Origin: Fodinicurvata sediminis DSM 21159
Lineage (GTDB): Bacteria > Pseudomonadota > Alphaproteobacteria > Kiloniellales > DSM-21159
Assembly (NCBI RefSeq): GCF_000420625.1
Contig: NZ_ATVH01000016.1
Coordinates: 124,001-188,000, forward strand
Length of the DNA stretch: 64,000 nt
Direction: 5' to 3'
Positions within the stretch are counted from its first letter, which is position 1; each line of letters opens with the position of its first letter. Below the pieces are notes generated by a model. That model had not been told where the DNA came from. It did no database searches and worked only from the letters and a program-made list of their open reading frames with translations. Shown here in pieces: positions 55,782-63,844 of the stretch. The translations under genes and the position numbers were made by a program.

Positions 55782-57065
55782 ATGAACGAGTCTTCCCATA
55801 GGACCTTTTCCACCGACCGCCCGGACCGCCCCCCAGTGGTGTCCAGCACCACGCCCGAGCTGGGCGATTCCATACCCACGGCCTTCGATCCCCTGCGCCT
55901 GCGCGCGGAGCGATTGGCTCGGCTACGCGCCATGATGGCCGAGCAGGGCTATGCCGCCGTGGTGCTGTTCGATCCCAACAACCAGCGCTATGCCACCGGT
56001 TCGCGCAACATGTTCGGTTATTTCCTGCGCAATTCCACGCGCTACATCTATGTGCCGCTGGAGGGGCCGGTGATCCTCTTCGAGTATCCGGGCAGCGCGC
56101 ATGTTTCCACCTGGCTTGAAACCATCGACGACCACCGCACGTCCAAGGTGGTCTGGTCCTCAGTGAACCAGCGCGATGGTACCTCGGCCCAGCCCTTCGC
56201 CCAGGAGATCGCCGCCCTTTTGCGCGAGCACAGCGGTGGTGATGGCTTGGTGGGCGTGGATCGCTGCTCGCACATCCTGGCCCTGGCGCTGGAGGCCGAA
56301 GGTTTGGCCGTCCGGGACTGCCAGCAGGATGTCCTGCACTGCCGCCGAATCAAGACGCGGGACGAGATCGCCTGCCTGGCCCAGAGCATGGCGGCCAGCG
56401 AAGCCTCGGTCGCGGCCGTGGAAGCTGCGATCCAGCCGGGCGTCAGCGAGACGGACCTTTTTGCCACGATGTACGGCAATGTCATCGCCCAGGGTGGTGA
56501 GTTCATCGAGACACGTCTCTTGTCTTCGGGCCCGCGCACAAACCCCTGGTTCAACGAAGCCAGCGGGCGTCTGCTGCGGCCGGGCGAACTGGTGGCGCTG
56601 GACACCGACACCATCGGCTGCCACGGCTATTACTCGGATTTCTCGCGCAGCTTCTTCTGCGGCCCGGGCCGGCCCACGGGCTATCAGCAGAGCCTCTACC
56701 AGATGGCCTGGGAGCAGGTGCAGCACAATATCGACCTGCTGCGCCCGGGGCTCAGCTATCGCGAGCTGTCCGAGAACTCCTGGCCTATCCCTGAACGCTT
56801 CTTCGACCGACGCTATCCCTCGGTGATCCATGGGGTAGGCATGCACGGCGAAACGCCGCTGGTCGCTCATCCCACGGATTTCGACGCCTTCTCGGGCGAC
56901 GGCATCCTGGAGCCCGGCATGGTGGTCTCTGTCGAGAGCTACATCGGCGAGGTGGACGGCCCCGAAGGCGTGAAGCTGGAGGAAGAGGTGGTCATCACCG
57001 AGACCGGCGCCCAGCTCATCTCGTGCTATCCCTTCGACGAGGCGTTGCTGGGCCGGCAGGTGTGA
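55782..57065 (+). CDS. M24 metallopeptidase-fold enzyme, DddP-like
   Basis: A 427-residue protein of the creatinase/aminopeptidase fold. The metal ligands are Asp274, Asp276, Asp286, His350, Glu385 and Glu400. The segments ETRLLSSGPRTNPWF and DTDTIGCHGYYSDFSRSF resemble the DMSP lyase DddP, with ligand spacing identical to the DddP pattern I remember (295, 297, 307, 371, 406, 421). Tyr345 matches its Tyr366, but the position of its catalytic Asp377 is Gly356 here. It is therefore a DddP-like enzyme of uncertain reaction. It is cotranscribed with the dioxygenase. Confidence 0.86.
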   Translation: MNESSHRTFSTDRPDRPPVVSSTTPELGDSIPTAFDPLRLRAERLARLRAMMAEQGYAAVVLFDPNNQRYATGSRNMFGYFLRNSTRYIYVPLEGPVILFEYPGSAHVSTWLETIDDHRTSKVVWSSVNQRDGTSAQPFAQEIAALLREHSGGDGLVGVDRCSHILALALEAEGLAVRDCQQDVLHCRRIKTRDEIACLAQSMAASEASVAAVEAAIQPGVSETDLFATMYGNVIAQGGEFIETRLLSSGPRTNPWFNEASGRLLRPGELVALDTDTIGCHGYYSDFSRSFFCGPGRPTGYQQSLYQMAWEQVQHNIDLLRPGLSYRELSENSWPIPERFFDRRYPSVIHGVGMHGETPLVAHPTDFDAFSGDGILEPGMVVSVESYIGEVDGPEGVKLEEEVVITETGAQLISCYPFDEALLGRQV

Positions 57066-57116
57066 TTGAACTGAATAGGGTCTGAACCAGCCTTCCTGCT
57101 GTTTCTGAAGTGACCC

Positions 57117-57147
57117 CTGCCTTCACACGGCAGGGGTTGCTAGTTCA
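57117..57147 (+). repeat. Inverted fragment of tRNA-Val(CAC)
   Basis: These 31 bases match the intact tRNA-Val at 57759-57833 from the anticodon stem through the T-loop: 21 consecutive identical bases, then GCT and GTTCA with two mismatches in total. The fragment reads on the plus strand, opposite to the intact gene. It also forms a 9-bp hairpin (57113-57137) that could act as a terminator of the M24 gene. The matching D-arm and acceptor ends are missing, so this is a remnant, not a tRNA. Confidence 0.75.
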
Positions 57148-57167
57148 TTGATCAAAATTATTTCATC

Positions 57168-57638
57168 TCATTCATGATCCGGATGCTGGCGGCTGGCATA
57201 GGTCTTGAGGACCTCAGGTGGCGTCGTGGCTTCTGTCGTCGAGCGGGGGAGCTGGTCGATCAAGTCGATCCAGGACAGGCGTCCTTCACAGCCGACCTCC
57301 TCTTCTGGCTGGACAAGGTTCGGCTCATCCAGGCTGGCGAGGGTGATGTCGAGCTTGTCCGAGCCGACATAGCGAAAGTGCAGTGGTGTACCACAGGTGC
57401 TGCAGAAACCGCGCTCGACGGCTTCGGACGACCTGAACCAGGAGGGTTCTTCGCGGGTCCAGGCGAAATCGTGCATGGCCACTTCGGCGAATGCCATGAA
57501 GGGCGCTCCAGAGGCTTTCTGGCACATGCGGCAATGACAGACGTGTGGCCGTTGCGGGCTTGCGAAAAGCCGGTAGCGGACCTTTCCGCACTGGCAGCCG
57601 CCGGTAAGTGGGTCCTGTTTCAAGTTGCGCCCGTCCAT
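57168..57638 (-). CDS. GFA-family (glutathione-dependent formaldehyde-activating) protein
   Basis: A 156-residue zinc protein of the GFA/CENP-V fold. Zinc ligands are CQCGKVRY, CHCRMCQ and FCSTCGTPL. Family members are annotated as formaldehyde-glutathione condensing enzymes, although many bind zinc without proven activity. The start at 57638 (MDGRNLKQD) has GAGG five bases upstream. It sits between the intact tRNA-Val and the inverted tRNA fragment. Formaldehyde from sarcosine or demethylation could be its substrate, but this is speculation. Confidence 0.86.
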   Translation of the reverse strand: MDGRNLKQDPLTGGCQCGKVRYRLFASPQRPHVCHCRMCQKASGAPFMAFAEVAMHDFAWTREEPSWFRSSEAVERGFCSTCGTPLHFRYVGSDKLDITLASLDEPNLVQPEEEVGCEGRLSWIDLIDQLPRSTTEATTPPEVLKTYASRQHPDHE

Positions 57639-57758
57639 TGTCGCCTCACCCGTTTCCGCTCGAGCTATCAATAGTATACAGCTGCACACTCTGGATCAGG
57701 TGAACCACGAAGCATGGTTCATTCTAGCCGGCCTGCATATTCAAGTCATTGTCTTGAA

Positions 57759-57833
57759 TGGTGGGCGCGGCTGGGATTGAACCAGCGACCCCTGCCGTGT
57801 GAAGGCAGTGCTCTCCCGCTGAGCTACGCGCCC
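57759..57833 (-). tRNA. tRNA-Val (CAC), CCA encoded
   Basis: On the minus strand the 7-bp acceptor stem GGGCGCG/CGCGCCC closes the cloverleaf. The D-arm contains AGCTCAGCGGGAGAGC, the anticodon loop is TTCACAC (anticodon CAC), and the T-loop is GGTTCAATCC. The 3' end is ACCA with CCA in the genome. A 7-bp hairpin (about 57739-57759) follows the 3' end. A partial inverted copy lies at 57117-57147. Confidence 0.96.
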
Positions 57834-57893
57834 TATAAGATAGGATGGGGCTGTTTAATGGCGCCGTTGCTGGCTGTCAAGGCGCGCGGCCGC

Positions 57894-58454
57894 CTACTCG
57901 CCGGCGGCTGGCGCATGGGGGCGCATCTTCAGTTTCAGCTCGACGATCTTGCGCATGCTCAGCCCGGTGATCTCGGCGATTTCGGACAGCGGGAGGGCGG
58001 TTTCCCGGATCAGGGCCCGGGCAAAGTCCTTGCGCGGGCGCTGACGCGTGCTGCTGCGATGATTGCCGGCACGCCACAGCCGTTCGGTGCGGCGTTGCTG
58101 CTCTTCGGCCTCCTGCTGCTTCTGGACCTCCTCACGCCGCTTCTGGCGCATGCGGCTGGCCGCAGCGTCATAGGCATAGGCGGCATAGGTGCGCCACATC
58201 CAAGCCTGGTTGGCGCGGCGCTTTCTTGCATCTGCCTCGCGGTCCTCGCGGGCGCGCTGTTCCACAGGATCGTCCTCGAAGCTGTCCTGGCGGCAGGCGC
58301 GGGCGGCTTCTTCGAGATCCATATTGAGCGAAGACGCAAGACGCTTCGCCGCTTCCAGCGCAGCCGATCGCTCCCCCTCATAGGGACTTTCGGACGCGAG
58401 GGTCAGCAGCTTGCGAAATCTTTCGCGTTTGTCGGTTGTGAAGCTTTCACTCAT
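57894..58454 (-). CDS. DUF2786-like protein with C-terminal HTH
   Basis: A 186-residue charged protein. The first 50 residues (RKLLTLASESPYEGERSAAL and AAKRLASSLNMDLEEA) resemble DUF2786. A long charged coiled coil follows (residues 65-140, rich in Arg, Glu and Gln). The last 35 residues contain a possible helix-turn-helix (LSEIAEITGLSMRKIVELK). A DNA- or RNA-associated role is likely, but nothing specific is known. It stands alone between tRNA-Val and the SDR gene. Confidence 0.72.
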   Translation of the reverse strand: MSESFTTDKRERFRKLLTLASESPYEGERSAALEAAKRLASSLNMDLEEAARACRQDSFEDDPVEQRAREDREADARKRRANQAWMWRTYAAYAYDAAASRMRQKRREEVQKQQEAEEQQRRTERLWRAGNHRSSTRQRPRKDFARALIRETALPLSEIAEITGLSMRKIVELKLKMRPHAPAAGE

Positions 58455-58614
58455 CGTAGGCTCAGTTTAACCCGAATGGCCCGGTGGGCTGCAACAGGCA
58501 TGCATGTCGTGGGTAACGGACCGGCAGAGCTGTCGCGGCAGAAGTGTTGAGACTGCGGCCCGAGCGTGGCAGCGTGCCTTCCCGTACAACAGAACAACTG
58601 AAGGATAAACACCC

Positions 58615-59391
58615 ATGCGTCTTGAGAACAAAGTCGCTCTCATAACCGGGGCCGCAGCCGGCATTGGTCTGGCCTGCGCCAGGAGCCTGGCCAAGGAAGG
58701 GGCCAAGGTTGTCATGGCCGACGTGGCGGCCGAGCGCGGCGAGGCCGCTGCCGAGTCGATCCGTGGTGATGGCGGAGAAGCCATTTTCGTCACTTGCGAT
58801 GTCGGTGACAAGGCAGAGGTCGAGGCGCTGGTGGCGCGCGCGGTCGAAGCCTTCGGCAAGCTGGATATCGCTATTGCCAATGCCGGAATCGTTCATGCCT
58901 GCGATTTCCTTGAGCTGGAGGAAGAGGACTGGGATCGCGTCCTGCGCGTGAACCTGAAGGGCGTCTTTCTGACCGGCCAGGCCGCGGCCCGCCAGATGGT
59001 GAAACAGGGGACCGCGGGCACAATCATCAACATGTCCTCGGTCAATGGTGTCATGGCGATTCCCACTATCACCCCCTATGTGGTCTCCAAGGGCGGCGTG
59101 AACCAGCTGACCAAGTCGATGGCCCTGTCGCTGGCCGACAAGAACATTCGCGTGAACGCCATCGGACCGGGTTCGATCCATACCGAAGTCTTCGAAGCCG
59201 TCGCCAACGATCCGGCCAAAATGGAGGGTATCCTGTCGCGCACGCCGATGGGCCGCGTCGGGGATCCCTCGGAAATCGGTTCGGTCGCCGTCTTCCTGGC
59301 GAGCGAAGAGTCCAGTTACATTACTGGCCAGACCATCTATCCCGATGGCGGTCGCCTGGCGCTGAATTACACTGTGCCGGTCAAGAAATAG
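58615..59391 (+). CDS. Short-chain dehydrogenase/reductase
   Basis: A 258-residue classical SDR. The cofactor motif is ITGAAAGIGLACA (Gly-rich, NAD(H) likely because of the Asp in VVMADV), then NAG, the catalytic SSV with Tyr-x3-Lys (YVVSKGG), and PGSIHTE. The substrate is unknown. AAGGAT precedes the ATG. A strong bidirectional hairpin follows the stop. Confidence 0.9.
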   Translation: MRLENKVALITGAAAGIGLACARSLAKEGAKVVMADVAAERGEAAAESIRGDGGEAIFVTCDVGDKAEVEALVARAVEAFGKLDIAIANAGIVHACDFLELEEEDWDRVLRVNLKGVFLTGQAAARQMVKQGTAGTIINMSSVNGVMAIPTITPYVVSKGGVNQLTKSMALSLADKNIRVNAIGPGSIHTEVFEAVANDPAKMEGILSRTPMGRVGDPSEIGSVAVFLASEESSYITGQTIYPDGGRLALNYTVPVKK

Positions 59392-59413
59392 ACCGCAAAC
59401 ATATTGCGAAAAG

Positions 59414-59448
59414 CAGGAAGGGCGGCCCTTTGAAGGCCGCCCTTCCTG
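59414..59448. terminator. Bidirectional terminator after the SDR gene
   Basis: Perfect 14-bp stem (CAGGAAGGGCGGCC with its complement) and a seven-base loop. The flanks have only modest A/T runs. It lies between convergent SDR and trcR genes and probably serves both. Confidence 0.75.
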
Positions 59449-59472
59449 ATTCAGCCATAGAGGCTCTGCGCC

Positions 59473-60120
59473 TTATTCAGGCAGCTTGAATATACTGTAG
59501 TCGTGACGGTTGGCATCATCGCTCTCGGCTGGCTCTTCCTGACCTTCGGCTTCGAAGGGTTCCACCGCCTTCGGCACGCTCTTGCCGCTGCGCGCGGCGT
59601 CCTTCTGTGCCTTCTCGATCATGGCATTCAGCTCTGACTGAGTGCAGAGGCCAAGCAGGACAGGATCCTTCGGACGGATGTTCGAGGCATTCCAGTGGCT
59701 GCGGTCACGAATGGACTGGATCGTGGTCTTGGTCGTGCCGATCAGCTTGACGATCTGGCTGTCCTTCAGTTCCGGATGATTGCGCAGGAGCCATGCGATG
59801 GCGTCGGGCTTGTCCTGGCGCTTGGCCACCGGCGTGTAACGCGGACCCTTGGAACGCTTGGAAGGTTTGGGCAGGTCCTGAACCAGCATGCGCAGGCGCC
59901 GCTTGGGGTCCTGCTGCGCCAGTTCGATCTCTTCCTTGGTCAGCTGGCTGTTGGCCACAGGGTCCAGGCCCTGGATTCCGGCCGCGACCTCGCCATCGGC
60001 AATTCCCTGGATCTCCAACTTGTGAAGGCCACAGAAGTCGGCAATCTGCTCGAAGGTCAGACTGGTATTCTCAATCAGCCAGACCGCCGTGGCTTTTGGC
60101 ATAAGGGGCTGTTGCTGCAT
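59473..60120 (-). CDS. trcR: Cell cycle transcriptional regulator TrcR (DUF1013)
   Basis: A 215-residue DNA-binding protein of the alphaproteobacterial TrcR family. Landmarks are MPKATAVWLIENTSLTFEQI, DFCGLHKLEIQGIADGEV and AIAWLLRNHPELKDSQIVKLI with GTTKTTIQSIRDRSHW. The start at 60120 gives MQQQPLMPK, with GAAGGAGAG upstream. TrcR is a regulator described in Rhodobacter and Caulobacter relatives and linked to the CtrA cell-cycle circuit. It is conserved across the class and is a good lineage marker. Confidence 0.93.
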   Translation of the reverse strand: MQQQPLMPKATAVWLIENTSLTFEQIADFCGLHKLEIQGIADGEVAAGIQGLDPVANSQLTKEEIELAQQDPKRRLRMLVQDLPKPSKRSKGPRYTPVAKRQDKPDAIAWLLRNHPELKDSQIVKLIGTTKTTIQSIRDRSHWNASNIRPKDPVLLGLCTQSELNAMIEKAQKDAARSGKSVPKAVEPFEAEGQEEPAESDDANRHDYSIFKLPE

Positions 60121-60274
60121 AAAAACTCTCCTTCGACAACGAAGCTGGTGCCCTCCGTCGCCGCATCGCCCCGAAGGCGACGTTTTCAAGGTGTCAGGAA
60201 ACTTCTACACTGCGGTATATAGAACGCCCTATCCGATGGTAAAAGCCCTAAAACACACTTGAGGATGCAGAATC

Positions 60275-61300
60275 TCAGCTTTCGCTTCGGACAGAGAGCA
60301 TGATCTTGCCGATATGCGTGCTGGATTCCATGAGGGCATGGGCCTCACTGGCCTGTGCCAATGGGAAACTGCGATGGATGACCGGTTTCACGCGCCCCTG
60401 CTCCAGCAGGGGCCAGACACGGCTTTGCAGTGCGGCGGCAATGGCGGCCTTGAAGGTCACATCACGTGCACGCAAGGTTGAGCCGGTGATCGTGAGGCGT
60501 TTCATCATCACTTTTCCAAAGTTCACCTCGGCCTTCGGTCCACCAAGAAAGGCGATGAAGACCAGCCTGCCTTCGGGTTTCAGGCAGTTGATGTTGCGCG
60601 GAATATAGCTGCCGCCAACCATGTCCAGAACGACATCGACACCTTCCTTGTCGGTTTCCTGCTTGATGACCTCGACGAAGTCCTCGCTTCGATAGTTGAT
60701 CGCCTTCTTCGCGCCCAGTTCCTCGCAGAAGCGGCATTTCTCCTCACTGCCGGCAGTTACGTAGACTTCGGCCCCGAAGGCCGATGCCAACTGTATGGCT
60801 GTGGTCCCAATCCCAGAAGAGCCGCCATGTACCAGGAGTTTCTGTCCGGGTTCCAGGCCGCCGCGGTCGAAAACATTGGACCAGACCGTGAAGAAGGTTT
60901 CGGGCAGGGCCGCCCCTTCGAGGAGGGAGAGGCCCTTTGGAATCGGCAGGCATTGCGCCGCCGGGGCAACGCAATATTCGGCATAGCCGCCGCCGGTCAC
61001 CAGTGCACAGACCTGGTCCCCGATCCGGAAGGACTCGACGCCCTCGCCGCAGGCGACAATGCGGCCCGACATTTCCAGACCGGGCAGGTCGGATGCGCCA
61101 GGAGGAGGGGCATAGGCGCCCTGGCGCTGCATGACGTCCGGGCGATTGACGCCGGCTGCGTCCACTTCGATCAGCACTTCGCCCTGACCGGGCTGGGGTA
61201 CGGGGCGCTGCGTTGCCTGCAAGGCTTCGGGCCCGCCCGGCTCTGCAATTTCGACGGCGTTCATCTGGGCGGGTATCTGGATCTGAGTGGAGTCTGTCAT
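60275..61300 (-). CDS. NAD(P)H quinone oxidoreductase, zinc-less MDR (PIG3/QOR-like)
   Basis: A 341-residue medium-chain dehydrogenase/reductase. The opening MNAVEIAEPGGPEAL and the cofactor fold LLVHGGSSGIGTTAIQLASAFG fit the TP53I3-like quinone oxidoreductases. No structural or catalytic zinc cysteines are seen. It probably reduces quinones or enals with NADPH. It is a single gene with its own ribosome-binding site (AGGGAG), divergent from the DUF1192 gene. Confidence 0.9.
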   Translation of the reverse strand: MTDSTQIQIPAQMNAVEIAEPGGPEALQATQRPVPQPGQGEVLIEVDAAGVNRPDVMQRQGAYAPPPGASDLPGLEMSGRIVACGEGVESFRIGDQVCALVTGGGYAEYCVAPAAQCLPIPKGLSLLEGAALPETFFTVWSNVFDRGGLEPGQKLLVHGGSSGIGTTAIQLASAFGAEVYVTAGSEEKCRFCEELGAKKAINYRSEDFVEVIKQETDKEGVDVVLDMVGGSYIPRNINCLKPEGRLVFIAFLGGPKAEVNFGKVMMKRLTITGSTLRARDVTFKAAIAAALQSRVWPLLEQGRVKPVIHRSFPLAQASEAHALMESSTHIGKIMLSVRSES

Positions 61301-61406
61301 CTTTGGTCTGGCTCCCTGCTGGAGTCTCCTCCATTGAAGAGAAACACGGTTCTGTGTTGAAATCGATCAGGCTTCGAGGTGGTGGTCAATGGTTTGGAGA
61401 TGAAGG

Positions 61407-61595
61407 ATGGAGATGGATCCGGAAGAAGAGGTGCCGCGGCGCAGCTTACCTGTCGGACGCGATCTGGAATTGATGGGCATCGCTGAGCTCAAGGATTATC
61501 TTACTGAGCTTGAAGCGGAAATGGAGCGAGTCAAGGAGAAGATCTCCGCCAAGGGTTCGCATCTCAGTGCAGCGGCCGAACTGTTCAAGACCTGA
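61407..61595 (+). CDS. DUF1192 family small protein
   Basis: A 62-residue acidic protein. The pattern LELMGIAELKDYLTELEAEM followed by ERVKEKISAKGSHLSAAAELF is diagnostic of DUF1192, a coiled-coil protein typical of alphaproteobacteria. Function unknown. Its 3' end overlaps the convergent small membrane protein gene by 11 bases. Confidence 0.9.
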   Translation: MEMDPEEEVPRRSLPVGRDLELMGIAELKDYLTELEAEMERVKEKISAKGSHLSAAAELFKT

Positions 61596-61809
61596 CACGC
61601 GGGGTTCTTTCCCGAGCCTTCATGAAGAGCAGCCAGCCCAGCGGGCCGGCCAGGAGCACTAGAACCAGCCAGCCCAGGCGGGGACTCAGCGGGCAGCCCG
61701 CTCCCTGCGGGGCACGCCAGGGACCGCCCCTTGAAGACAGCGTCACATGGACGAGCGGCAGCAGCCAGCCGAGCGTCAGTATCGTCCAGGCAACCAGACT
61801 TTCCATCAT
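61585..61809 (-). CDS. Small two-helix membrane protein
   Basis: A 74-residue hypothetical protein with two hydrophobic helices (LVAWTILTLGWLLPLVHVTL and LGWLVLVLLAGPLGWLLFM) and a basic end. The layout recalls phospholipase-D nuclease N-terminal (PLDc_N) modules, but the resemblance is too weak to name it. It is divergent from the hydroxybutyrate dehydrogenase gene. Hydrophobic ordering and a clean frame support reality; there is no family match. Confidence 0.5.
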   Translation of the reverse strand: MMESLVAWTILTLGWLLPLVHVTLSSRGGPWRAPQGAGCPLSPRLGWLVLVLLAGPLGWLLFMKARERTPRVRS

Positions 61810-61914
61810 GACAACAGGATGACTCTTTCCTTCGTCCTTGACCAGAGCCCGTCGAGAAGGCTGTTCTGGTTCTGACCTTCAAGCGAGCAAGGACAGTCAG
61901 GAAAGGAGTGACGC

Positions 61915-62697
61915 GTGGTTAAGGGCAAGACAGTGCTGGTAACCGGTTCCACCAGTGGCATCGGCAAGGGAATTGCCGAGGCATTCGCCATGGAGGGAGC
62001 CAATATCGTTCTCAACGGATTTGGTGACCCGCAGGAAATCGAGAAGCTGCAAGCGGACTTGCGGTCACGCCACGGCATGGCCGTCGGATACGAGGACACG
62101 GACCTTACGGATGGCGAGGCGATCGAGGAGATGATGCGCCGTGTCGAAGCCGATTTCGGTGGCGTGGACATCCTGGTGAACAATGCCGGTATTCAGCATG
62201 TGGATTCCCTGGAAGACTTCCCGCCAGAGAAATGGGATACAGTCCTCTCGCTCAATCTGTCATCCGTATTCCATACCACCCGGCTGGTGCTGCCCTACAT
62301 GCGCAGCCAGGGCTGGGGACGAATCATCAACATAGCCTCTGCCCATGGCCTCGTAGCGTCCGAGAAGAAATCCGCCTATGTAGCTGCCAAACACGGCGTC
62401 ATGGGGTTGACCAAGGTGACAGCCCTGGAAACGGCCAACAGCGGAATTACCTGCAATGCCATCTGTCCGGGCTGGGTGCTGACCCCCCTGGTACAGAAGC
62501 AGGTGGATGCCATTGCGGAAAAGCAGGATGTCGACCAGGAGGAAGCCAAGAAGATCCTCCTGTCCGAGAAGATGCCGCATCATCAGTTCGTGACTGTCGA
62601 ACAGCTTGGGGCAACGGCCCTGTACCTCTGTTCGCCGGCGGCCGACACCATGACGGGTGTACCCGTGACCCTGGACGGAGGGTGGACGGCGCGCTGA
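61915..62697 (+). CDS. bdhA: 3-hydroxybutyrate dehydrogenase
   Basis: A 260-residue SDR that interconverts D-3-hydroxybutyrate and acetoacetate during PHB or ketone-body use. Features are VLVTGSTSGIGKGIAEAFA, NNAGIQHVDSLEDFP and the catalytic YVAAKHG, plus ICPGWVLTPLVQKQV, typical of BdhA. GTG start at 61915. No other PHB genes are in the window. Confidence 0.93.
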   Translation: MVKGKTVLVTGSTSGIGKGIAEAFAMEGANIVLNGFGDPQEIEKLQADLRSRHGMAVGYEDTDLTDGEAIEEMMRRVEADFGGVDILVNNAGIQHVDSLEDFPPEKWDTVLSLNLSSVFHTTRLVLPYMRSQGWGRIINIASAHGLVASEKKSAYVAAKHGVMGLTKVTALETANSGITCNAICPGWVLTPLVQKQVDAIAEKQDVDQEEAKKILLSEKMPHHQFVTVEQLGATALYLCSPAADTMTGVPVTLDGGWTAR

Positions 62698-62726
62698 ACC
62701 AGGCCGGGGCTCATAGGATCGGTCTT

Positions 62727-63425
62727 TCAGTAGTGGATTTCCATAAGCAGTCCGCGCTGGTCTCGTTCCGTGGATCCTGTGGGCACCCGCCGCCCTTTTC
62801 CGGAGGCATGCCAGGCGGCCGCCAGGGCGCAGGCCGCCGCGTCGAGAAAGTCATCCATGGCCGCCAGCTTGCGCGGCAGGTGGGGCAGGCTCTCCCCGAC
62901 GCCCGTCATGCCCGCCTCTGCCAGCAGGTCCAGGCGCTTGTGCTGTCCGGCAGCAGTTTTCTTGCCGGCCACCGCTTGCCAGTCATTCAGGCGGTGGAAA
63001 ACCAGTTCAGGATGAGCCTCGATGACCTGTGCCTGGCGCGCGGGTGTCAGAATCGCGTCAAGGCTGCGCAGCGCCGGGTGGAGGTTCCAGGCCTGCTTGC
63101 TCAAGCCGTGTCCATCCTCCCGGGCCAGCCGATTGGCCTGTGTAAAGGTGTTGCACTCAAGCAGGGGGCGTCTTAGGTCCAGAAAGATTCGGCTGCGCAG
63201 ACGACCGGGCAGCAATGCGCGGGCCTCCAGGTCGCATTGCCGTCGGCCGTGATTCGGCAGGCCGATGGGCATGTCGACGGCGAGCATGGCGAATCGATCC
63301 GGCAGGTCGTTCGGCAAGTCCGTTAGAAGTTCAAACTTCAAGTTTCTCTGTTCATTGTCGAAGCAGCAGAGAATCCACCCGCCACGACAGCCATCAAGGC
63401 CAGCATATCTGCTGTCTTTGATCAT
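62727..63425 (-). CDS. DUF429 family protein
   Basis: A 232-residue protein opening YAGLDGCRGGW, the DUF429 signature of a predicted RNase-H-like nuclease. Further acidic strands read LAVDMPIGLP and EAHPELVFHRL. The ATG at 63425 follows an in-frame GTG. It is a single gene with no clear operon partner, and the biochemical function is unproven. Confidence 0.87.
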   Translation of the reverse strand: MIKDSRYAGLDGCRGGWILCCFDNEQRNLKFELLTDLPNDLPDRFAMLAVDMPIGLPNHGRRQCDLEARALLPGRLRSRIFLDLRRPLLECNTFTQANRLAREDGHGLSKQAWNLHPALRSLDAILTPARQAQVIEAHPELVFHRLNDWQAVAGKKTAAGQHKRLDLLAEAGMTGVGESLPHLPRKLAAMDDFLDAAACALAAAWHASGKGRRVPTGSTERDQRGLLMEIHY

Positions 63426-63452
63426 CACTTTGTGTTAACCTTATCTTAGTAT

Positions 63453-63567
63453 TGTTGTTGCAGTATGGATATCGCAAGCGGGATCCGGCCAATAGTATTT
63501 CCGCTTATCATTCTTCGATTGCGAGTCTCCCTGTGCAACTTGCCGCCGATCCTTTCGGCGGCATTTT
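63453..63567 (+). ncRNA. Possible small RNA with an orphan terminator
   Basis: TTGATC (63418-63423) and TTATCT (63441-63446) are 17 bases apart and could form a promoter. About 100 bases on, a perfect 7-bp GC stem (63542-63548 with 63556-63562) is followed by ATTTTCTTT, a terminator form reading on the plus strand where no gene ends. No conserved RNA family is recognised. In the rest of 63430-63755 I see no gene I can support. Confidence 0.25.
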
Positions 63568-63748
63568 CTTTGGTTGCAGCCGTTCGCTTTCAACCCTGCG
63601 CCTTCTGCCAGTTCTACTGTTCCCCCAAGAATTCGTTGCATGCAGTCTGAGTCTGTCTGCGATGAGTCGAATGCAATCTTAAGGCTTGATTCTTTGCCTC
63701 GGTTGTCTTTAGGGTTCGTTTCCAGGCAAGTTGCACAGGGCAAGGCTT

Positions 63749-63791
63749 AAAAGAAGAGGGCCGCAGGTCTCCGACGAGACCTGCGGCCCTC
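63749..63791 (-). terminator. Terminator of the dipeptide permease gene
   Basis: A perfect 16-bp stem (arms 63756-63771 and 63776-63791) with a four-base loop. On the minus strand it is followed by TTCTTTT. It lies about 55 bases after the permease stop. Confidence 0.92.
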
Positions 63792-63844
63792 ATAAATTTC
63801 AAAGCCTTGCCCCTTGCCTTGCACTTCCCCTGGAAGGTCCCCGC

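Noticed and set aside
57113-57137. Hairpin after the M24 gene read as a plain terminator
   Set aside because: The loop and 3' flank equal the tRNA-Val anticodon arm and T-loop, so common origin with the tRNA explains it better; a terminator role may be secondary.
63441-63743. 100-codon minus-strand open frame upstream of DUF429
   Set aside because: No hydrophobic or domain pattern and overlapping the possible sRNA region; composition looks non-coding.
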